A DNA stretch of 64,000 nucleotides from Ferdinandcohnia humi_A (GCA_047608075.1 JBLKRX010000010.1:62001-126000); one strand, 5' to 3'. Positions 51,798-61,869 are shown, counted from the first letter of the stretch. Numbers and translations are program-made. Notes: generated by a model from the sequence alone, not told the origin.

Positions 51798-52607
51798 TTA
51801 TTCTAAAGGGGTGGGTTTGGTTCCAATTACGATAGTTGCGTCCAATTCATTAGAGTGTGTCAATTGAGGTATTAGCCTATATTGGGTGAAGATTTCAAAT
51901 GTCTGAGGCGCCTGCATTTCGCTCGTCTCTACTAATAGATGCCCTCCAGAAGCTAGCCAGCAGGATGCTTCTTCTGCCACTCTTCGCTGAATGTCAAGTC
52001 CGTCATTTCCACCATCAAGTGCCATCTTCGGTTCGTGTAGACGTGCATCCTGGGGAAGCAGCTTGATTGCCTCGGTAGGTACGTAAGGTGCGTTTGCTAC
52101 TATGATGTCGACTTTTCCACGCAGTTTGGCAGGGAGGGTCCCCTTCAAATACTCGACCACCTAGGGGTGTAACATTGTCTAGGGCACAGCGCACAGCGGT
52201 TGGGTCGTTGTCGACTGCATATAACTTAATCCACCCTAGAGCTTTTGCTATAGTAACACCCACCGCTCCAGTACCGCAGCAAAGGTCAACAACTATGGCT
52301 CCAGGCAAAGAAAAGGCAACTGCGTTTTGGACGAGAAACTCCGTACGGCGGCGGGTACGAAGACCCCTGAATCTACTGTTATCCTGATACCGCAGAACTC
52401 CGCCCAACCGAGGACATGTTCAAGTGGGGTACCTGTAATTCGAAGATTGACCATAGTGGGTAGGGCATCCAATGTCCGTGCCTCAGAAATAAGAAGCTGT
52501 GCCTCTTCTTCTGCAAAAACACAACCTGCGGTCCGTAGACTCTCGATTATATTATTTTTATTTTGGTCATCAATATAAAATCTTATTTGATTCCCTATAA
52601 ATACCAC
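51798..52607 (-). pseudogene. PrmC-like methyltransferase pseudogene (two frameshifts)
   Basis: Three pieces in different frames align in order with a protein-(glutamine-N5) methyltransferase-like protein. The first (52607 to about 52360) has GTPLEHVLGWAEFCG and VDSGVFVP. The second (about 52360 to 52155) has RRRTEFLVQNA and the SAM-binding VVDLCCGTGAVGVTIAKALG. The third (about 52155-51798) has the NPPY-type motif as VANAPYVPTEA. At least two frameshifts, near 52360 and 52155, separate them. GC content is visibly higher than in the surrounding DNA, suggesting acquisition before decay. Confidence 0.82.
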
Positions 52608-52704
52608 CCAATCTTGGTAAGTTATTATAGGTAGTTCGTTAAAAATTGGTAAAGTCCTTCTTCAACTAAACTGCTTCGTTACTACAACAAACTTCAAAAC
52701 GAAA

Positions 52705-52737
52705 ATAAGCATTAAACCTCTCTGGTTTAACGCTTAT
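52705..52737 (-). terminator. Intrinsic terminator of the small membrane protein gene
   Basis: AAGCATTAAACC and GGTTTAACGCTT pair around TCTCT, one mismatch. On the minus strand TTATTTTCG follows. Confidence 0.7.
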
Positions 52738-53012
52738 CAGTGTGATGAACTTGCTTTGCTTCCAAATTTTATTCCAACAGTTACAATTGATACAAAAAAA
52801 GCTACAAGACTAGATATAAAGAAACCTTTTGCATATAGGGGAATATTACCTTCTGGTACTCTATCATTTACTTCAAAACCTAAAAAGTATACCCCAATAC
52901 CTTCCCCATCAACATTTGTTCCAAGAGACCACAAATCTATGCCGTTTTTAAACAATAAAACAGTAAATGTCATAAGAGTAAAAGCAACAATCCAACGACT
53001 TACATTATTCAT
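52737..53012 (-). CDS. Two-helix membrane protein, unknown function
   Basis: A 91-residue protein with two hydrophobic segments, near residues 8-25 (WIVAFTLMTFTVLLFKNG) and 67-85 (FFISSLVAFFVSIVTVG). The loop between is extracellular if the usual positive-inside pattern holds. I do not recognise the family. GGGGAAG precedes the ATG at 53012, and a terminator follows immediately. Despite the decayed surroundings the frame is intact. Confidence 0.55.
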   Translation of the reverse strand: MNNVSRWIVAFTLMTFTVLLFKNGIDLWSLGTNVDGEGIGVYFLGFEVNDRVPEGNIPLYAKGFFISSLVAFFVSIVTVGIKFGSKASSSH

Positions 53013-53469
53013 TTTAACTTCCCCTTATTATATTTACAAATATATTACCACAAAATACCATATATTGAATATACCTTCTTCAACTAACTTGATCCGTTTG
53101 TTTACGTACATTTTTTCATAATTTCTTTACTTATTTTTACATAAATATCAAAAACTCTTTATGAAATTACTAAATATCATCTGTATTCATACCGTTATTC
53201 ACATCAATATCACGTACACTACAATAAATATTTCAATCTTTTGAATTGGTACTAGAATATATTTGAAAAACCACTTAAACCTTATTATAGAAACAAAAAT
53301 ATATACGTTATTTCTAATGGGATATAACGTGTGTTTTGGTATGGTATTTGATAGTTTGCCTCCCTGAAGTAAAACCGTTATTACCTTTTAAAAGGGTGTT
53401 TTCATATCGAAGGAGTACGATTGATACAAGAGTAATTCAACAATAGATCATTTTCAAAATAAGCCTTTC
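53013..53469. other. Gene-free stretch with a short repeated motif
   Basis: No gene is visible. The 14-mer CCTTCTTCAACTAA at about 53081-53094 also occurs on the same strand near 52652-52665, on the other side of the small membrane protein gene. The rest is AT-rich. Confidence 0.45.
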
Positions 53470-54468
53470 TCACCCAAATACTTCATTTGCAATTAACTCA
53501 TAAGAACGTATTTTATCTTCAGGAGAATATGTTATTGTAACAATCATAATCTCATCAGCTTTATACATATTCTTACTATTAATTAGCTTTTTCTTTACTG
53601 TTTTTGGATCTCCGATAATCATTTTTCGATGCAGTCTTTCATAAACGTCTTTACTATTTTCGTTGCATATATACTCTTTTGCTTCAGCTATGGATGGAAT
53701 TCCTCCCTCCCCTTCCCCTTTTTGTCTTTGTAATCCCCAAACAAAGGAGCTTAAGGCTATCTCTTCAGCTTTTTCTGTAGTTTCGGCACAAATGGCAGAA
53801 ACTGTTACAATTACCTGCGGGTAATCCTCTTTCTTTCGTGGTGCAAAATTATCTAGATATTCCTGAATTATTTCCGGGCCATTATTGTCACTCATGAACT
53901 GACCAAATGTATAGGAAAGTCCCTTTTCAGCAGCTAACTGTGCACTTTTTCTACTTGTACCTAATAGCCATGGAGAAGGAGGGATAATTGGAACTGGTGA
54001 AGCTTTTAACGATGCGAATTCATGCCCCGCAGGAAAATCATTATAGATAAAATGCAGGAGTTCATCTACAGAAGCCGGCATTTTATAGACTTGTTGTAGG
54101 AAGTTATCAGACAATGCATTTGTTGCTTCAGCTGATCCACCGGGTGCTCTGCCAATCCCAATATCAATTCTTTTAGGAAAAAGTGTGGCAAGCATATTGT
54201 ACTGCTCAGCTACTTTATAAGGCTTATAATGCGGTAATAATACTGCCCCACACCCAAGGCGGATGGTACTTGTGTGTGCACCGATATAACCCAACATTAC
54301 CTCAGGGGAAGAACAAGCAAGTCCGAATAAGTCATGGTGCTCTGCAATCCAATATCTCGTGTAACCGCTTGCCTCTCCAGCTTGAGCAAGCCTCATGGAT
54401 GCGAACAATGCATCCTGTGGAGTTTGTCCTAAGGAGATGGGAGCTTGATCTAATATACTCAGTTTCAT
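53470..54468 (-). CDS. LLM-class flavin-dependent oxidoreductase (luciferase-like)
   Basis: A 332-residue TIM-barrel flavin monooxygenase-like protein of the MsnO8 group. The conserved opening MKLSILDQAPISLGQTP, the WIAEHHDLFG block near residue 45, RIDIGIGRAPGG near 105 and the GLSYTFGQFMS segment identify it. It uses reduced FMN and O2; substrate unknown. RBS AGGAGGC lies before ATG 54468. The YkvR-like gene is 10 bp upstream on the same strand, so they are co-transcribed. Confidence 0.88.
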   Translation of the reverse strand: MKLSILDQAPISLGQTPQDALFASMRLAQAGEASGYTRYWIAEHHDLFGLACSSPEVMLGYIGAHTSTIRLGCGAVLLPHYKPYKVAEQYNMLATLFPKRIDIGIGRAPGGSAEATNALSDNFLQQVYKMPASVDELLHFIYNDFPAGHEFASLKASPVPIIPPSPWLLGTSRKSAQLAAEKGLSYTFGQFMSDNNGPEIIQEYLDNFAPRKKEDYPQVIVTVSAICAETTEKAEEIALSSFVWGLQRQKGEGEGGIPSIAEAKEYICNENSKDVYERLHRKMIIGDPKTVKKKLINSKNMYKADEIMIVTITYSPEDKIRSYELIANEVFG

Positions 54469-54478
54469 TAAAAGCCTC

Positions 54479-54763
54479 CTATTCCTTAACTTCGAGTAAA
54501 GTTAACGTAAAATTTCCGACCTGCCCAACTTCATAGAGGTTTGTAATAGAAGTAAAATATTCTTTTATTGTTACCTTGCAAGAAATCCCTCGTTCGGGTA
54601 CTTGTAAGTCAAAAATTCCTCTATACAATAATGTAGTAACACCGTGGTACTCTTCGCTTGTCACTTTAAAATCGACAGTAATTTTATGTAATCCATTTTC
54701 CATCACTTCATGATAGTTTGAGACGTTAATGGTGGTGTCGTCTAAGATTATGTTATTAATCAT
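54479..54763 (-). CDS. DUF3219 (YkvR-like) protein
   Basis: A small all-beta protein of 94 residues. The sequences INNIILDDTTINVSNYHE and LYRGIFDLQVPERGISC, with the end FTLTLLEVKE, match the DUF3219 family to which B. subtilis YkvR belongs. Function unknown. ATG 54763 has GGAGG seven bases upstream; the upstream in-frame ATG at 54793 would remove that spacing. It precedes the LLM oxidoreductase by 10 bp. Confidence 0.7.
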   Translation of the reverse strand: MINNIILDDTTINVSNYHEVMENGLHKITVDFKVTSEEYHGVTTLLYRGIFDLQVPERGISCKVTIKEYFTSITNLYEVGQVGNFTLTLLEVKE

Positions 54764-54789
54764 ATGTCTTCCTCCTAATATTATTGATT

Positions 54790-54972
54790 TCAACTACAAT
54801 AACGTCCTTTATAAAATTTCTTGAGTTCTACTATTTGGAACCTATGCTGTTTTAGGCCATCCACAGAATCACTGTTTAGGCAACAACATTCACATATTTT
54901 TCTCCATACATGCGTTAGCAATTCTTGTAGCTTTGCTATGATCCAACTGTCCATTTTTATATATTTGAACAA
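54790..54972 (-). CDS. Possible small Cys-containing protein
   Basis: A 60-codon frame with the sequence MDSWIIAKLQELLTHVWRKI and then CECCCLNSDSVDGLKQHRF follows an AT-rich stretch. A Cys cluster (CECCC) is visible. There is no good ribosome site before either ATG, so the call is weak. It lies upstream of the YkvR-like gene. Confidence 0.22.
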   Translation of the reverse strand: MFKYIKMDSWIIAKLQELLTHVWRKICECCCLNSDSVDGLKQHRFQIVELKKFYKGRYCS

Positions 54973-55062
54973 TAAGATGAAAATGAGACCATTTACGTAT
55001 GAGATTGAGAGTAAAACTGTAAAAGGAAAAACGAGAGTAAGCTGAAACTCTCTCTCGGAAAA

Positions 55063-57276
55063 TTATTTCACATTAATTTTTTTGGCAAGCTCCAATAATC
55101 CCATATCAATACATGTGGCTAGTAGAAGCGTTTTTCTCTCCCTTTGGAACTGTATGTGGATTTTCTCCTTGTCAATTTCCAAGATTTCGCCATGTCCAAA
55201 GACACGATGCTTGATAAAGGCACCAACTTCTAGTCCTTCTACTGTTTTTACGGCATTTGGATTATAGGGAATGTTTGATTCATCCTTACGTATCTTATTT
55301 ACTTGTACGTCTTGTTTACTTTTTATTGGAGGATCAATAATATTTTTCACATTAGTCAAAAATTGAGATTGTCGTACATCTTTTCCGTATTGTTTTTTGT
55401 AAGTCAGTAGCTCTAATTCTAGTTCAGCACGTGTCATCCCCACGTAAAACAAGCGGACAGCTTCTTCCATTAATTTTGTTTTTCCTTCTCTTAGCTGTTT
55501 TATTTCATCATTTCCTGGAATAACTCCTTCAACTAAATCGACCATGTAAACCTTTTTAAACTCAAGTCCTTTTGAGCTATGAAAGGTTGAAAATGTAACT
55601 GCATTCTGATTCTTATTATATACTGACGCCTTTAATAGGTTTTCTAGATGTTTTAACCTTTCTGCAAATTCTTCCATGGTTTGAAGTGTACCTGCAATTT
55701 CCTCAAGAGTTTGAAGAACACCAATAAGATAATCCACTTTTAATCCTAGCTTTTTACTTATCTCTTTTAGTGTTTTGTCGTACCCTATTTGGTTACGAAT
55801 CATTTTGATAGCTTGTAAAGGTGTTGCACCCTTCATACGTACAAGGGTGTTTTTACAGTCCTGAATTTGTTTAATTTGATAAGCCTTTAGATTATTAGTA
55901 ACTAAGAGTCGGTCAAATATTGATTCAGGGATATTCGTTTTCGCAAGCAGGTATAATTGCTCTTTAGATATATAGAATCCACACTTATTATAGATTTGTT
56001 CGAATACATCAAACCTCCTATCTGTATATGACATTCTCATGAAATTAAGAATATCTTTTACGACCCAATGAGAGAAAAAACGGTTATCAGTATCTTTCAT
56101 GTAAAAGGATATTCCACTTCTTTCAAACTCGTTCATTAACATAATAGAGGATGAATTATTTCGATAAAGAACTGCTATATCTTCTAATCTATCTACTGAG
56201 GAAAGCTCAGATACGATATACTTTGCTTGGTTTCGATAATCATCGAAGCATTTAATGGTTATCTCTTTATGAGGAGGATTATTTGTGAACATTTCTTTGT
56301 CATAACGTTCTTTATTTCGTTTAATGAACTTTCTTGCGACGTCTACAATTTGCTTTGAGGATCGATAGTTTTGCTCCATTTTTAAAATTACTGCATCTGG
56401 ATATACGTTTTTAAAATCAATTAAATATTGAGGTTCCGCACCTCGCCACGAATAGATGGATTGATCATCATCTGCCACAACATATACATTCTTATGAGGT
56501 TTTACTACTTTTTCAATAATGAAGTGCTGCACTAATGAGGTATCCTGACTCTCATCGGTTAGTACATAATCATATCTTTGTTGATATTTATGTAATAGTT
56601 TCTCGTCATTTGAGAAAGCATCATTAGCAATTGTCAACATATCATCATAATCTAGCAATAATTGAGTAGGATTAGCGTTCTTAATTCGTTCATATTCTTC
56701 CACAATGATAGTTACTGAAGGAATATCGCAATGGATTGTTGACCACTCTTCTTTAGGAATCATTGTATTTTTAAGATAGCTAATATAGGTTTGGAGCTCT
56801 TCCAGTTGTTCCTCAGTAATTGTTTCATTAATTATCGATTTATATATATTGCGTAATAGCTGCTTTTTATGAGGTTGTTGCTGTAAAGTAGATGAGTTGT
56901 TAGTCCCTTCAATTAATTGAAAAGCAATCTTATTTTTATAAAAATATTCTCGAACAACCTCAAATGCTAGGCTATGGATAGTGGAAAAGTCTACTGTTTC
57001 CTGTGATTGTTCTGGGAAAAAACGTGCAAATCTTTCCTTCATATCAGATGCAGAAGCTCGACTAAAAGTAATTGCTTTTATCCGATTCGGATCTACTCCC
57101 TTTTCCTCAATTAAATAGCCGATACGCATTATCGTTGTAGTCGTTTTACCAGAACCAGGTGATGCCAACAAGAGTAAAGGTCCATTCAGATGAAGAACTG
57201 CTTTTTTCTGAACATCATTCAGAATAACACCAAACTGCTGCTTCTTTCTCATAAAAAAATTCTCATCTTTAATCAA
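55063..57276 (-). CDS. UvrD/Rep-family DNA helicase (YjcD/PcrA-like)
   Basis: A 737-residue superfamily 1A helicase. Walker A is ASPGSGKTT near residue 38, motif II is DESQDTS (the usual DExQD), motif III is DDDQSIYSWRGAEPQYL, and motifs V-VI are represented by FSTFHSSKGLEFKKVYMVDL and RLFYVGMTRAELEL. The C-terminal 60 residues form the VFGHGEILEI-type domain seen in PcrA/YjcD. It unwinds DNA in repair or replication restart. It is shorter than PcrA and more like YjcD. The ATG at 57276 follows GGGAGG. Confidence 0.87.
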   Translation of the reverse strand: MIKDENFFMRKKQQFGVILNDVQKKAVLHLNGPLLLLASPGSGKTTTTIMRIGYLIEEKGVDPNRIKAITFSRASASDMKERFARFFPEQSQETVDFSTIHSLAFEVVREYFYKNKIAFQLIEGTNNSSTLQQQPHKKQLLRNIYKSIINETITEEQLEELQTYISYLKNTMIPKEEWSTIHCDIPSVTIIVEEYERIKNANPTQLLLDYDDMLTIANDAFSNDEKLLHKYQQRYDYVLTDESQDTSLVQHFIIEKVVKPHKNVYVVADDDQSIYSWRGAEPQYLIDFKNVYPDAVILKMEQNYRSSKQIVDVARKFIKRNKERYDKEMFTNNPPHKEITIKCFDDYRNQAKYIVSELSSVDRLEDIAVLYRNNSSSIMLMNEFERSGISFYMKDTDNRFFSHWVVKDILNFMRMSYTDRRFDVFEQIYNKCGFYISKEQLYLLAKTNIPESIFDRLLVTNNLKAYQIKQIQDCKNTLVRMKGATPLQAIKMIRNQIGYDKTLKEISKKLGLKVDYLIGVLQTLEEIAGTLQTMEEFAERLKHLENLLKASVYNKNQNAVTFSTFHSSKGLEFKKVYMVDLVEGVIPGNDEIKQLREGKTKLMEEAVRLFYVGMTRAELELELLTYKKQYGKDVRQSQFLTNVKNIIDPPIKSKQDVQVNKIRKDESNIPYNPNAVKTVEGLEVGAFIKHRVFGHGEILEIDKEKIHIQFQRERKTLLLATCIDMGLLELAKKINVK

Positions 57277-57446
57277 GTTAGCCCACCTCCCTTTTTATAC
57301 AGTAATCCATTATAGTATTTAAAATAAAAATAAACAAGAATGATAACAGTCCTTCCGTTTCTTATAGGAGTGAACAGACATTTGGAAAATACAGGCAATT
57401 TGTGATAATTTAAAGTTATAGTTCTAGAAAAAATTGAGGTGAAAGA

Positions 57447-58835
57447 ATGGATTATCGAATTGAAAAAGATACGATGGGAGAAATAAAAGTACCTGCAAGT
57501 GCATATTGGGGTGCACAAACTCAGAGAAGTAGAGAAAATTTCCGAATTGGAATAGAACAAATGCCAGCCGAAGTAATTGAGGCGTTTGTGATACTAAAGC
57601 GTAGTGCTGCAGCTGTAAATGAAAAGTTAGAAAAATTACAACCAACTAAAGCAAAAGCAATTATCCTAGCATGTGATGAAATTTTATCCGGGAAACTTAT
57701 TGACCAGTTCCCTCTTGTTGTTTGGCAAACCGGAAGTGGAACTCAAAGTAATATGAATGTAAATGAGGTAATAGCAAACAGAGCAAATGAGTTACTTAAA
57801 GAGAATGGTTTTGAGGAAAAGGTTCATCCAAATGATGATGTGAACATGAGCCAAAGTTCAAATGACACCTTCCCAACTGCCATGCATATCGCAGGAGTAA
57901 AGGCAATTCATGAAAATCTCATACCCACAATAGAAAAATTACAAACGACCTTAGAAGAAAAAGAAAAAGAGTTTGCTCAGCTTGTTAAAATCGGTAGAAC
58001 CCATTTACAGGATGCAACACCTCTTACACTGGGTCAAGAAATCAGCGGTTGGGTTCACATGTTAAAACGTTCAAAGGAAATGATACTAGAATCTACTGAA
58101 AAAATATTGGCACTAGCAATTGGGGGCACAGCAGTTGGAACGGGTATCAACGCCCATCCGAAGTTTAGTGAGCTGGTTGCCTCAGAAATAGCAGAGCAGA
58201 CAAATCTCTCTTTTCATTCTTCTCAAAATAAATTCCATGCATTAACGAGCCATGATGAAATCGTTTATGTTCATGGTGCACTGAAAGCATTAGCAGCAGA
58301 CCTTATGAAAATAGCTAATGATGTAAGATGGCTGGCAAGTGGTCCGCGATGTGGTATCGGTGAAATTTCAATACCTGAAAATGAACCAGGTAGTTCTATT
58401 ATGCCAGGAAAAGTAAATCCAACACAAAGCGAATCTCTGACGATGGTTGCTGTTCAGGTTATGGGGAATGATGCAACGATTGGATTTGCTGCAAGTCAAG
58501 GTAATTTTGAACTAAATGTGTTTAAGCCAGTAATTATCTATAATTTTCTTCAATCTGTTCGTCTGCTTGCTGATTCGATTCATTCTTTTGATAATCATTG
58601 TGCAGTTGGTATTCAAGCAAATGAACGAGTTATCAATCGATATCTAAATGAGTCTTTAATGTTAGTTACGGCACTCAATCCTCATATAGGATATGAAAAA
58701 GCAGCTTCCATTGCAAAACACGCACATAAAAATGAATTGTCATTAAAAGAGGCAGCAATAGAGCTTGGAATCTTAACGCAAGAAGAATTCGATGAATATG
58801 TGAAGCCTGAGGAAATGATTTCACCTAAGGAATAA
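57447..58835 (+). CDS. fumC: Fumarate hydratase, class II
   Basis: A 462-residue TCA-cycle enzyme interconverting fumarate and malate. The signature GSSIMPGKVNPTQSE is near residues 318-332, and the active-site loop IGRTHLQDATPL and the WQTGSGTQSNMNVNEV segment are complete. Full family length and no iron-sulfur site, so it is the oxygen-stable class II enzyme. GAGGTG precedes the ATG. It is divergent from the helicase gene and followed by a palindrome at 58845-58862, which lacks a T-run. Confidence 0.97.
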   Translation: MDYRIEKDTMGEIKVPASAYWGAQTQRSRENFRIGIEQMPAEVIEAFVILKRSAAAVNEKLEKLQPTKAKAIILACDEILSGKLIDQFPLVVWQTGSGTQSNMNVNEVIANRANELLKENGFEEKVHPNDDVNMSQSSNDTFPTAMHIAGVKAIHENLIPTIEKLQTTLEEKEKEFAQLVKIGRTHLQDATPLTLGQEISGWVHMLKRSKEMILESTEKILALAIGGTAVGTGINAHPKFSELVASEIAEQTNLSFHSSQNKFHALTSHDEIVYVHGALKALAADLMKIANDVRWLASGPRCGIGEISIPENEPGSSIMPGKVNPTQSESLTMVAVQVMGNDATIGFAASQGNFELNVFKPVIIYNFLQSVRLLADSIHSFDNHCAVGIQANERVINRYLNESLMLVTALNPHIGYEKAASIAKHAHKNELSLKEAAIELGILTQEEFDEYVKPEEMISPKE

Positions 58836-58844
58836 AAATGTGGC

Positions 58845-58862
58845 CTACCAATTAATTGGTAG
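58845..58862. repeat. Perfect palindrome after fumC
   Basis: CTACCAATTAATTGGTAG directly follows the fumC stop. It could form a hairpin in RNA but no T-run follows, so a role in termination is uncertain. Confidence 0.5.
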
Positions 58863-58999
58863 CTCATTCAGCCTGCACATAAAGCTCATATACTACTTGG
58901 CTCCTGCTCATTTTTTTCGTTCATGTAAGCCATCTCTATTCTCTACCTTTGCTCGACTACACGTATTAGAGAGATAGAATTAACTTTCTAAAAATAAGT

Positions 59000-59030
59000 G
59001 TAGCCAAAGTCATCTTATGACTTTGGCTAC
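59000..59030 (-). terminator. Intrinsic terminator of pepF
   Basis: GTAGCCAAAGTCAT and ATGACTTTGGCTAC form a perfect 14-bp stem around CTT. On the minus strand TTATTTTT lies a few bases after it. Confidence 0.85.
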
Positions 59031-59048
59031 TTCTAACAAGTAGTACGC

Positions 59049-60839
59049 TTATAGCTGTGAAAATTCTTCGACTAACTCATTAAATCGTTTCAATGAATTC
59101 TCGATTGGATACGGGGTTGTTAGGTCAACACCAGTCTTTTTAAGAAGTTCAAGTGGGTAGTCTACACTTCCACTCTTTAAGAATTCTAAATAGGAAGCCA
59201 ATGTTTGCTGATCCCCTTCTAAAAGCTTTGTTGCAATATGGATTGCAGAAGCAAATCCTGTTGCATATTTATAAACGTAGAATGGACGGTAGAAATGAGG
59301 TATTCTAGCCCAACCATATTTTACTTCCTCATCAAATACTAAATCTTCACCATTGTATTCTCTAAATAAGTCTTCATATGTTTGACTAAAGGATTCAACA
59401 TTTAACGGTAATCCCTGTTCAGCCATTTCATGTGTCTTTTTCTCAAATTCCGCAAACATAACCTGTGTAAAGAAAGTCCCCTTGAACTTATCGATAAAAT
59501 GATTTATCAGGAATTTACGAACTTCTTCGTTTTGCTCATTATTTAAAAGATAATTGATCAATAAAACTTCATTAACCGTAGAAGCAACTTCAGCAACAAA
59601 AATACTATATCGTGCTGTAATTTGTGGTTGATGCTCTGAGCTTAATTTACTATGCACTCCGTGACCACATTCATGAACTAACGTAAATAAGCTATCTAAA
59701 TCATCCTGATGATTTAACAGGATGAATGGGTGTACCCCATAAACTCCAAGATTATAGGCACCCGAACGCTTTCCTGGTGTTTCCCTTACATCAAAGTAGC
59801 GTGACTTTCGGAATTCCTTAAGTGTTTCAATATACTCCTCACCTAATGGAGCCAACGCTTTGCACATGGTCTCATATGCTACATCAAAAGACATCTCTTT
59901 CTTTACTCCACTTACGAGCGGAACACTTAAATCATATTGGCGTAATTCATCAACACTAAGCTTTTCCTTGCGTATTCTTGTATATTTATGCATAGCACCA
60001 ATATTACTTTTTGTTGTGGCAATTAAATTTTCATATACTTCTTTTGGTACATTATCACCGAACAATGCCTTCTCTAGTGCAGAGGGATAATGACGTAGCT
60101 TTGAAATGGTTACATTGTTTTTGATAGCAGCAGAAAGTGTGGAAGCAATTGAATTTTTCAAATGTAGATAGGGCTCATAATATGCTTTGTATGCCTCTCG
60201 ACGCTTTTCACGGTCCTCATCCTCAATGAGCTTTGAGTACATCCCTCTAGTAAGCTCAACCTGTTCTCCATCCTCCTTCGTAACTTTTCCAAATTTAATA
60301 TCCGCATTGTTAATCATACCGTATGTATTACTAGGTGCAGAGAGAGCCTCCCCTAGTTGAGAAAGAATTTCTTCTTGCTCTTTATTTAGGACATGTGGTT
60401 TATAACGGAAAGATTCCATTAATTCCTTTTCGAAATAAGCAAGCCCTTGCTCTTCTTCAATATATTTTCTTAGTGTTGCTTCATCTAGGCTTAATAAAAA
60501 CGGCATGAAAAAGGAGTTAGAAGAACTTACTTTTACACTTAACTGCTTTGCACGATCTAAATATGCTTGTGAACTAGTTACGCGAGTATCTTCATCTACC
60601 TTCAACATAGCGTAAGCGAAAAGCTTATTGAAATGAAAAGAAAGCTTTTCACTAAGAGTTAAATAGTCGTAAAGTGACTTTCCATCATGGATAGCACCGT
60701 CAAACTTCTTTAACTCCCCTCCCATTTTTTCAATAAGCAGATAGTCCTCTTCCCATTGATTTACATCTTGATAAATATCAGCAAGATTCCATTTTTCCTG
60801 TTCTGGTACATCACTTCTGGACGTGTATGTCGTAGTCAT
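59049..60839 (-). CDS. pepF: Oligoendopeptidase F
   Basis: A 596-residue M3-family zinc metallopeptidase cleaving short peptides in the cytoplasm. The zinc motif HExxH is visible as HECGH (LVHECGHGVHSKLS), and a downstream Glu ligand is expected in the VAEVASTVNEVLL helix. The substrate pocket block YGWARIPHFYRPFYVYKYATG is complete; its core is RIPHFYRPFYVYKYATG. I start at ATG 60839 (MTTTYTSRSDVPEQ), with AAAGGAG before it; the frame is open 31 codons further, but those codons look non-coding. Confidence 0.95.
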   Translation of the reverse strand: MTTTYTSRSDVPEQEKWNLADIYQDVNQWEEDYLLIEKMGGELKKFDGAIHDGKSLYDYLTLSEKLSFHFNKLFAYAMLKVDEDTRVTSSQAYLDRAKQLSVKVSSSNSFFMPFLLSLDEATLRKYIEEEQGLAYFEKELMESFRYKPHVLNKEQEEILSQLGEALSAPSNTYGMINNADIKFGKVTKEDGEQVELTRGMYSKLIEDEDREKRREAYKAYYEPYLHLKNSIASTLSAAIKNNVTISKLRHYPSALEKALFGDNVPKEVYENLIATTKSNIGAMHKYTRIRKEKLSVDELRQYDLSVPLVSGVKKEMSFDVAYETMCKALAPLGEEYIETLKEFRKSRYFDVRETPGKRSGAYNLGVYGVHPFILLNHQDDLDSLFTLVHECGHGVHSKLSSEHQPQITARYSIFVAEVASTVNEVLLINYLLNNEQNEEVRKFLINHFIDKFKGTFFTQVMFAEFEKKTHEMAEQGLPLNVESFSQTYEDLFREYNGEDLVFDEEVKYGWARIPHFYRPFYVYKYATGFASAIHIATKLLEGDQQTLASYLEFLKSGSVDYPLELLKKTGVDLTTPYPIENSLKRFNELVEEFSQL

Positions 60840-61020
60840 TGTCTTGGCTCCTTTATTATCAAAGTGACACTTCTTACAATTATAGTCATTATATTCGTAG
60901 CAATCACTTCTAAACCCTTTTAATATGTACAAAAGAAATATATCATAGAATGAGAAGTGTCTTACTATATATTCTAAGATATGTAGTGAAAATTGTAAAA
61001 AATGAAAGGAATGTTTACAA

Positions 61021-61821
61021 ATGGCAAACGCGCTACCTCATATAGAAGATTTAGATCAAACACAATATCTTCCTCCAAGGGGAGACTTTGAAACGTTTAC
61101 TGATGATGCTCATTACGAAGAAAAGGTTAGAGAATGGGGATTGTCTACAACAAAGGAAGTGAAACGAGAATTTTGGTATAAGGAAAGAACACACCAACGA
61201 CTTATTACAATAAAAGGTTATCAGGTATACGGGAAAGATGATGTACATAATACAATTGTTATTGAGTTTCAGGATGGTAATCTAAGCTGTATACATCCAG
61301 CATACCTTAAGGAAATGCAGTCTCCTAGCTTTGGAAGGACGGCGGTTTCAGATACAACTGTAGATGCACCAAAAGGAACAGAAAAGGAAGTCAAAAAATC
61401 TACTAAAACTGATAAACCCGCTATTGAAGAAAAGATAATATCTGAAAAGATGACGACCGAGAATAAAACCAAGAAAGAAAAAGCTCCTAAAATAGAGCTT
61501 CCTGAAGATAAAGTCCATTTTACAGCAACAGTAAAACAATTTGCACTTACATGGAATCATTTTAATGAAGAAAACGATGAAGTCATCGTTCTTGAGAACG
61601 TTGTAATTGAAGGCGAAAATCCTGTTGAAGTAGGTCTTGCTTGGTGTTCCCATTCAAAAACATTAAAAAAACTTGAACTAGCACCTGGTGAATCACTTGA
61701 ATTTGATGGAAAGATTGTCAAAAAGAAATTAGCTAAAGGAAAAGACGTTGAAGAAGAGTTTATAATCGAGAATCCAGTTCAATACAAGATTAATAATCCA
61801 TCAAAATTAAAGAAAAGCTAA
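61021..61821 (+). CDS. Hypothetical protein with charged linker
   Basis: A 266-residue protein I do not recognise. Residues 1-105 form a compact, aromatic-rich domain (REFWYKERTHQRLITIKGYQVYG). Residues about 110-165 are a Lys/Glu/Thr-rich linker (KEVKKSTKTDKPAIEEK). A C-terminal beta-rich domain (LPEDKVHFTATVKQFALTWNH... LEFDGKIVKKK) completes it. No signal peptide or membrane segment. GAAAGGAATG precedes the ATG. Two domains joined by a charged linker suggest an adaptor or binding protein, but that is only architecture. Confidence 0.7.
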   Translation: MANALPHIEDLDQTQYLPPRGDFETFTDDAHYEEKVREWGLSTTKEVKREFWYKERTHQRLITIKGYQVYGKDDVHNTIVIEFQDGNLSCIHPAYLKEMQSPSFGRTAVSDTTVDAPKGTEKEVKKSTKTDKPAIEEKIISEKMTTENKTKKEKAPKIELPEDKVHFTATVKQFALTWNHFNEENDEVIVLENVVIEGENPVEVGLAWCSHSKTLKKLELAPGESLEFDGKIVKKKLAKGKDVEEEFIIENPVQYKINNPSKLKKS

Positions 61822-61852
61822 ATGAACTTTTTTGTTCTTTTAGCTTTTCTTG
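61808..61852 (+). terminator. Intrinsic terminator
   Basis: AGAAAAGCTAAA and TTTAGCTTTTCT pair across a loop containing T6. It overlaps the stop of the preceding gene. Confidence 0.7.
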
Positions 61853-61869
61853 TTAAAAATGACATATAG

